DNA from: Sphingomonas insulae
Lineage (GTDB): Bacteria; Pseudomonadota; Alphaproteobacteria; Sphingomonadales; Sphingomonadaceae
NCBI RefSeq assembly: GCF_010450875.1
Contig: NZ_CP048422.1
Location: 1,171,001 to 1,235,000, forward strand
Length of the DNA stretch: 64,000 nucleotides
Direction: 5' to 3'
Made by a program: the position numbers and the translations under genes. Below are positions 60,488-64,000 of this stretch, piece by piece. How positions within the stretch are numbered: position 1 is the first letter of the stretch; every line of letters starts with the position of its first letter. Below the pieces are notes generated by a model. That model was not told where the DNA came from. It did not search any database and was given only the letters and a program-made list of their open reading frames with translations.

Positions 60488-61225
60488 ATGGCATCCGCAC
60501 CCAATCCTTTTCGCCCCGGCGCGTTCATCGCCGGTCATTGGGCCGAGATCGCGCTGGCCGCAGCATCGGGCCTGCTCGTCCTTGCCGCGCTCGTGCCGGG
60601 GCAGGCGGACGCCAGCATCTTCGGCAAGAAGACGCCGCCGGAAGACTTCACCGTCGTGCGTGCGCCAATCGCGCCGCCGCCCGTGCCCGCCAACGGTTCG
60701 ATCTTTCAGGCGAGCGATGGCTATGCCGCGCTGTACGAGGGCTGGCGCGCGCGCCGGGTCGGCGATCCGCTGACGATCGTGCTGGTCGAGCGCACCGCGG
60801 CGTCGAAATCGTCGAGTTCGAAGCTGGATTCGAAGGGTCAGGGCAATATTACGCTGCCGACCACCGGCGCGCTCAACCTGTTCAGCCCTACCGATGCGAC
60901 GCTGAGCGGCGGTCGCGGCTTCAACGGGCAGGGACAGGCGGATCAGGCCAATTCGCTGTCGGGCGAGGTGTCCGTCACCGTCGCCGAGGTCTATCCCAAC
61001 GGCACGATGCTGGTGCAGGGGCAGAAGCGCGTCACGCTGAACCGCGGCGACGAATTCGTCCGGATCAAGGGGATCGTCCGCACCGCCGACGTCGGCGCCG
61101 ACAACCGCGTATTGTCGACCCGGGTCGCCGATGCGCAGATCGCCTACACCGGCAAGGGCGACGTCGCCCGTGCCGGACGGCAGGGCTGGCTCAGCCGGTT
61201 CTTCTCCGTCGTCTCGCCATTTTGA
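60488..61225 (+). CDS. flgH: Flagellar L-ring protein FlgH, without lipobox cysteine
   Basis: A 245-residue L-ring protein. Family parts are clear: SLYEGWRARRVGDPLTIVLVE-like strand, KLDSKGQGNITLP, VSVTVAEVYPNGTMLVQGQKRV and EFVRIKGIVRTADV. FlgH is normally an outer-membrane lipoprotein, but this chain has no cysteine at all: the hydrophobic signal stretch (about 20-38) ends GQADASIFGKK and would be cut by signal peptidase I. The N-terminus also has about 17 extra residues before the hydrophobic part. Confidence 0.93.
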   Translation: MASAPNPFRPGAFIAGHWAEIALAAASGLLVLAALVPGQADASIFGKKTPPEDFTVVRAPIAPPPVPANGSIFQASDGYAALYEGWRARRVGDPLTIVLVERTAASKSSSSKLDSKGQGNITLPTTGALNLFSPTDATLSGGRGFNGQGQADQANSLSGEVSVTVAEVYPNGTMLVQGQKRVTLNRGDEFVRIKGIVRTADVGADNRVLSTRVADAQIAYTGKGDVARAGRQGWLSRFFSVVSPF

Positions 61226-61231
61226 CGCTCC

Positions 61232-61239
61232 GTTAACCA
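61232..61239 (+). promoter_or_regulatory. TTAACCAT, possible CtrA half-site between flgH and flgI
   Basis: The octamer TTAACCAT sits in the 18-bp gap between the flgH stop and the flgI start. It matches the CtrA half-site of Caulobacter, where CtrA governs early flagellar genes. An internal-operon position makes a regulatory role uncertain. Confidence 0.2.
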
Positions 61240-61243
61240 TCTG

Positions 61244-62359
61244 ATGCGCAGGCTGTCCGTCATGTTCCGCTGTCTTCTCGCTTCGCTGATCGCGACCCTG
61301 TGCACTGCCGCGCCCGCATCGGCGGACCGGATCAAGGACCTGGGCGGTTTCCAGGGCATCCGTTCGAACCAGCTGACCGGTTACGGCGTCGTCGTGGGCC
61401 TGCCCGGCACCGGCGACGACAACCTCGAATATACGGTGCAGTCGCTGAAGGCCGTCGCCTCGCGCTTCGGCCTGCAGCTGCCGCCGGGCGCCAATCCGGG
61501 GATGAAGAACGCCGCAGTCGTGCTCATCACCGCCGAACTGCCGCCCTTCGCCAAACCCGGCCAGCGGCTCGACATCACCGTCGCCTCGATGGGCAAGGCG
61601 AAGTCCTTGCGCGGCGGCAGCCTGGTGCTGACCCCGCTGCTCGGTGCCGACAACCAGATCTATGCGATGGCGCAGGGCAATCTTGCCGTCGGCGGCCTGG
61701 GTGCGGAGGGCGCGGACGGGTCGAAGATCGTCGTCAACGTACCGTCCACCGGCCGCATTCCCGAAGGAGCCACCGTCGAGCGCGCCGTGGCCACGGGCTT
61801 CGATTCCGCGCCGATGCTGACCTTTAACCTCGCCCGGTCCGATTTCACAACCGCGCAGAACGTCGCGCAGGCGATCAACGCCAAGCTCGGTTTCGGCACC
61901 GCGCAGGCGGTCGACGGCGTGTCGGTCGCGGTGCGCGCGCCGCCCGGAGCGGATACGCGCGCGACGCTGATGTCGACGATCGAGAACCTCGATGTGACCT
62001 CTGCCGAGCCGTCGGCAAAAGTAATTGTAAATGCGCGCACCGGAACGGTCGTTATCAATTCTGCGGTCAGGGTAGGTCCTGCCGCGGTGACGCACGGCAA
62101 GCTGACCGTGCGCATCGACGAGAACCAGCGGATCAGCCAGCCGGCACCGTTCAGCCAGGGCCAGACCGCGTTGGAGCGCAAGTCCAACGTGTCGGTCGAA
62201 GAGGAGAAGAAGCCGATGTTCCTGCTCGCTCCCGGCCCCAAGCTGGCGGATGTGGTGAAGGCCGTGAACGCCATCGGTGCGTCCCCTGCCGATCTCGTCG
62301 CGATCCTGGAGGCGCTGAAGGAAGCCGGCGCGCTGCGTGCCGAACTGATCGTCCTGTGA
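61244..62359 (+). CDS. flgI: Flagellar P-ring protein FlgI
   Basis: A 371-residue periplasmic ring protein with a signal peptide ending about residue 28 (...TLCTAAPASA). Mature start DRIKDLGGFQGIRSNQLTGYGVVVGLPGTGD, of which LGGFQGIRSNQLTGYG is diagnostic; later SVEEEKKPMFLLAPGPKLADVV and C-terminal ALRAELIVL. A second ATG at 61262 would give a shorter signal. FlgA in the opposite arm is its chaperone. Confidence 0.97.
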   Translation: MRRLSVMFRCLLASLIATLCTAAPASADRIKDLGGFQGIRSNQLTGYGVVVGLPGTGDDNLEYTVQSLKAVASRFGLQLPPGANPGMKNAAVVLITAELPPFAKPGQRLDITVASMGKAKSLRGGSLVLTPLLGADNQIYAMAQGNLAVGGLGAEGADGSKIVVNVPSTGRIPEGATVERAVATGFDSAPMLTFNLARSDFTTAQNVAQAINAKLGFGTAQAVDGVSVAVRAPPGADTRATLMSTIENLDVTSAEPSAKVIVNARTGTVVINSAVRVGPAAVTHGKLTVRIDENQRISQPAPFSQGQTALERKSNVSVEEEKKPMFLLAPGPKLADVVKAVNAIGASPADLVAILEALKEAGALRAELIVL

Positions 62360-62676
62360 GTATCGCACCCGTTTCGACCGTCGGCGGCATTTCGACCGAC
62401 ACGTCCCGCCTAAAGAGCGCCGACAACCTCAAGAAGGCGGGGCAGCAGTTCGAGGCGGTGTTCACCGGCATGATGCTGAAGAGCATGCGGCAGGCGAAGC
62501 TTGCCGACCCGCTGTTCGATTCGAAGGCGCTCGACACCTTTACCGAGATGCAGGATGCGCGCGTCGCACAGAGCATGTCGGAGACGACGCCGCTCGGCAT
62601 CGGCAAGGCGATGACCGACTTTCTCAGCAAATCGCAAGCCGATCTTAACGAGTCCAAGGCAGACCCGCCGCAATGA
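62356..62676 (+). CDS. flgJ: FlgJ-type rod-binding protein, no muramidase domain
   Basis: A 106-residue protein matching only the N-terminal rod-cap half of FlgJ: LKKAGQQFEAVFTGMMLKSMRQAKLADPLFDSKALDTFTEMQD is represented by FEAVFTGMMLKSMRQ and FTEMQDARVAQSM. Enteric FlgJ is about 313 residues because of a C-terminal hydrolase; here a separate transglycosylase gene lies at 52.4-53.2 kb. Start is GTG 62356 overlapping the flgI stop. Confidence 0.9.
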   Translation: MSIAPVSTVGGISTDTSRLKSADNLKKAGQQFEAVFTGMMLKSMRQAKLADPLFDSKALDTFTEMQDARVAQSMSETTPLGIGKAMTDFLSKSQADLNESKADPPQ

Positions 62677-64000
62677 GCGACATGCTGTCGATCGGCGCGT
62701 CAGGCGTCCGCGCGTACCAGACCGCGCTAGCGACCGTTGGCGAGAACATCGCCAACGTGGGCACGGTGGGCTATGCCCGACGCGCGGTGACGCTGAACGA
62801 GGTCGCCGGCGGCAGCGGTTCGGTGAATGGCTATGGCGCCGGCAACGGCGTGTATCTGTCGGGGGTCAATCGATCGACCGACGTCTATTCGGCAACGGCG
62901 CTCCGGGCCACGACCAGCGACCTGACCCGCACCACCAAGGGTGCGGAATGGCTCGATCGCATCCAGAATGCGCTGACCGGCAACCAGCTGACGACACGTG
63001 TCACCTCATTCTTCGGATCGGCGCAGGCGCTTGCCGCCGAACCCGATTCGACCGCATTGCGCACCGGCATGCTGAGTGCCGCATCGTCGGCCGCGCTGGC
63101 GTTCAGGACGACCGGTCAGGCGTTCGACCAGGTCGATGCCGATTTGCAGACGGCGGGGACCCAGGCGGCGCAGACCCTGACGTCGCTGGGCAATTCCCTG
63201 ACCAAGGTCAACGAGGGGCTGAGCCGCTCGCAACCGGGCAGCACCGCCGCTGCGCAGCTGATGGACCAGCGTGACACGATCCTGTCGCAGATGAGCGAAC
63301 TGGTCGATGTCGACGTCAAGATGGACCCGATCGGGCGCGCGACGGTGAAGCTCGGCGGGGCGGAGGGGCCTGCGTTCGTACAGGGCGCGATGACCGGCAC
63401 GGTCAGCTATACGCGCAACGAGAACGGCACCGCCGCCTTTGCCGTCACGATGCGCAACACCACCACCGAAATCACGCCGAACGGCGGTACGCTCGCCGGC
63501 ATCGCCGACGGTGCCCAGCGCGTATCCGCCATTCGCCAGTCGCTGAACGCGGTGGCCGAAAGCTTCGTCGCCGCGGTAAATGACAATCAGCGCGCGGGCG
63601 CCGATCAAAAGGGGGCGGCCGGCATCAACCTGTTCGTGGCCGGCGATTCCGCGACCGACATCACGATTTCCGACAAGTTCACCGATGGCAGCAAGATCGC
63701 CGCAGCGACCGGTGCATCCGGCACGAAACCTGCGGGCGGGGTGCGTGATGCGAGCAATCTCGCCGCGCTGGAAGCGACCCGCAATTCGCTCCGCTTCGAA
63801 GCGTCGCTGACGACGCTCGTCACCGACAATGCGACCGCCTACAAACAGAAGAACACGATCGCCGATGCGCAGGCTGCGATCCGCGATGGGGCGGCGACCG
63901 CCCTGTCCGCGTCGACGGGCGTCAACCTCGATTCGGAAGCGGTCGACCTGATCCGCTTTCAGCAGGCCTATGCGGCATCCAGCCGCGTGATCCAGATCGC
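62673..64000 (+). CDS. flgK: Hook-filament junction protein FlgK (3' end beyond window)
   Basis: Frame open from ATG 62673 (overlapping the flgJ stop) to the window end, 442 codons. N-terminus MSDMLSIGASGVRAYQTALA with VGENIANVGTVGYARRAV is that of FlgK; the last visible part, VNLDSEAVDLIRFQQAYAAS, is the C-terminal helix that normally lies some 20-30 residues before the end, so little is missing. FlgN at 53.4 kb should be its chaperone. flgL is expected next. Confidence 0.94.
   Translation, partial: MSDMLSIGASGVRAYQTALATVGENIANVGTVGYARRAVTLNEVAGGSGSVNGYGAGNGVYLSGVNRSTDVYSATALRATTSDLTRTTKGAEWLDRIQNALTGNQLTTRVTSFFGSAQALAAEPDSTALRTGMLSAASSAALAFRTTGQAFDQVDADLQTAGTQAAQTLTSLGNSLTKVNEGLSRSQPGSTAAAQLMDQRDTILSQMSELVDVDVKMDPIGRATVKLGGAEGPAFVQGAMTGTVSYTRNENGTAAFAVTMRNTTTEITPNGGTLAGIADGAQRVSAIRQSLNAVAESFVAAVNDNQRAGADQKGAAGINLFVAGDSATDITISDKFTDGSKIAAATGASGTKPAGGVRDASNLAALEATRNSLRFEASLTTLVTDNATAYKQKNTIADAQAAIRDGAATALSASTGVNLDSEAVDLIRFQQAYAASSRVIQI

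Overview
This window is chromosomal DNA from a high-GC alphaproteobacterium, most likely a sphingomonad (Sphingomonas or close relative). That assignment rests on what I recognise, not on a search. The clues are a MipZ division-site ATPase, a 5-aminolevulinate synthase (C4 haem route), sigma-54-type flagellar promoters, cobQ-cobT-cobS-cobC cobalamin salvage, MpaB-family and DUF4173 proteins, and ATGA/GTGA stop-start overlaps at most gene junctions. I see no prophage, transposase, integron or CRISPR array; this is core-type genome with small variable patches.

Layout. 1-3.3 kb: end of a cobalamin nucleotide-loop operon (cobQ partial, cobT, cobS, cobC). 3.3-8.2 kb: a KaiC-like double ATPase coupled stop-to-start to a hybrid histidine kinase, divergent from a truncated Hsp70-family ATPase. 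8.4-16.7 kb: an exported CocE-type hydrolase, a DUF4173/response regulator/histidine kinase operon, an MpaB-family oxygenase, an exported methyltransferase-like protein and a DUF1440-type membrane protein. 16.7-23.5 kb: a long minus-strand run of mipZ, a membrane J-domain protein, phosphomannomutase, a PH-domain protein, an ExoX-like exonuclease, and a three-gene signalling unit (CHASE3 kinase, single-domain receiver, receiver-HWE kinase). 23.5-42.7 kb: housekeeping genes (panC, topA, dprA, plsY, murI, hemA, rpiB, glyA, nrdR, trmJ-type methylase, chorismate mutase, rpsD), a peptidase plus putrescine-from-agmatine pair (aguA, aguB), a family-5-like uracil-DNA glycosylase, folK and tRNA-Lys. 42.7-49.5 kb: a Fur-box-associated TonB siderophore receptor with two inner-membrane partners, a PAP2 phosphatase, galE and msrA. 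49.5-64 kb: a flagellar cluster.

The flagellar cluster is built around a 362-bp divergent control region. Leftward run motA, motB, flgA, then flgM and flgN, then a lytic transglycosylase, flhA and fliA. Rightward runs flgBCDEFGHIJK, with flgK cut by the window end. The control elements can be read directly: sequences matching the sigma-54 -24/-12 consensus before flgB, motA and the transglycosylase, a sigma-28-like promoter before flgM, and an array of CGGCAA boxes, three of them exactly 10 bp apart, between the divergent sigma-54 promoters. This suggests a hierarchy in which sigma-54 and an enhancer-binding activator make the hook-basal body and FliA, and FliA then drives its own anti-sigma factor FlgM.

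Points most worth a second look: the CGGCAA array; the receiver-HWE kinase, whose first 39 codons can only be translated from a non-ATG/GTG/TTG start (probably CTG); the KaiC-like/hybrid-kinase module; FlgH without any cysteine; a FlgJ reduced to its rod-binding half with a separate transglycosylase gene; and a pair of 95-96-nt inverted-repeat elements.
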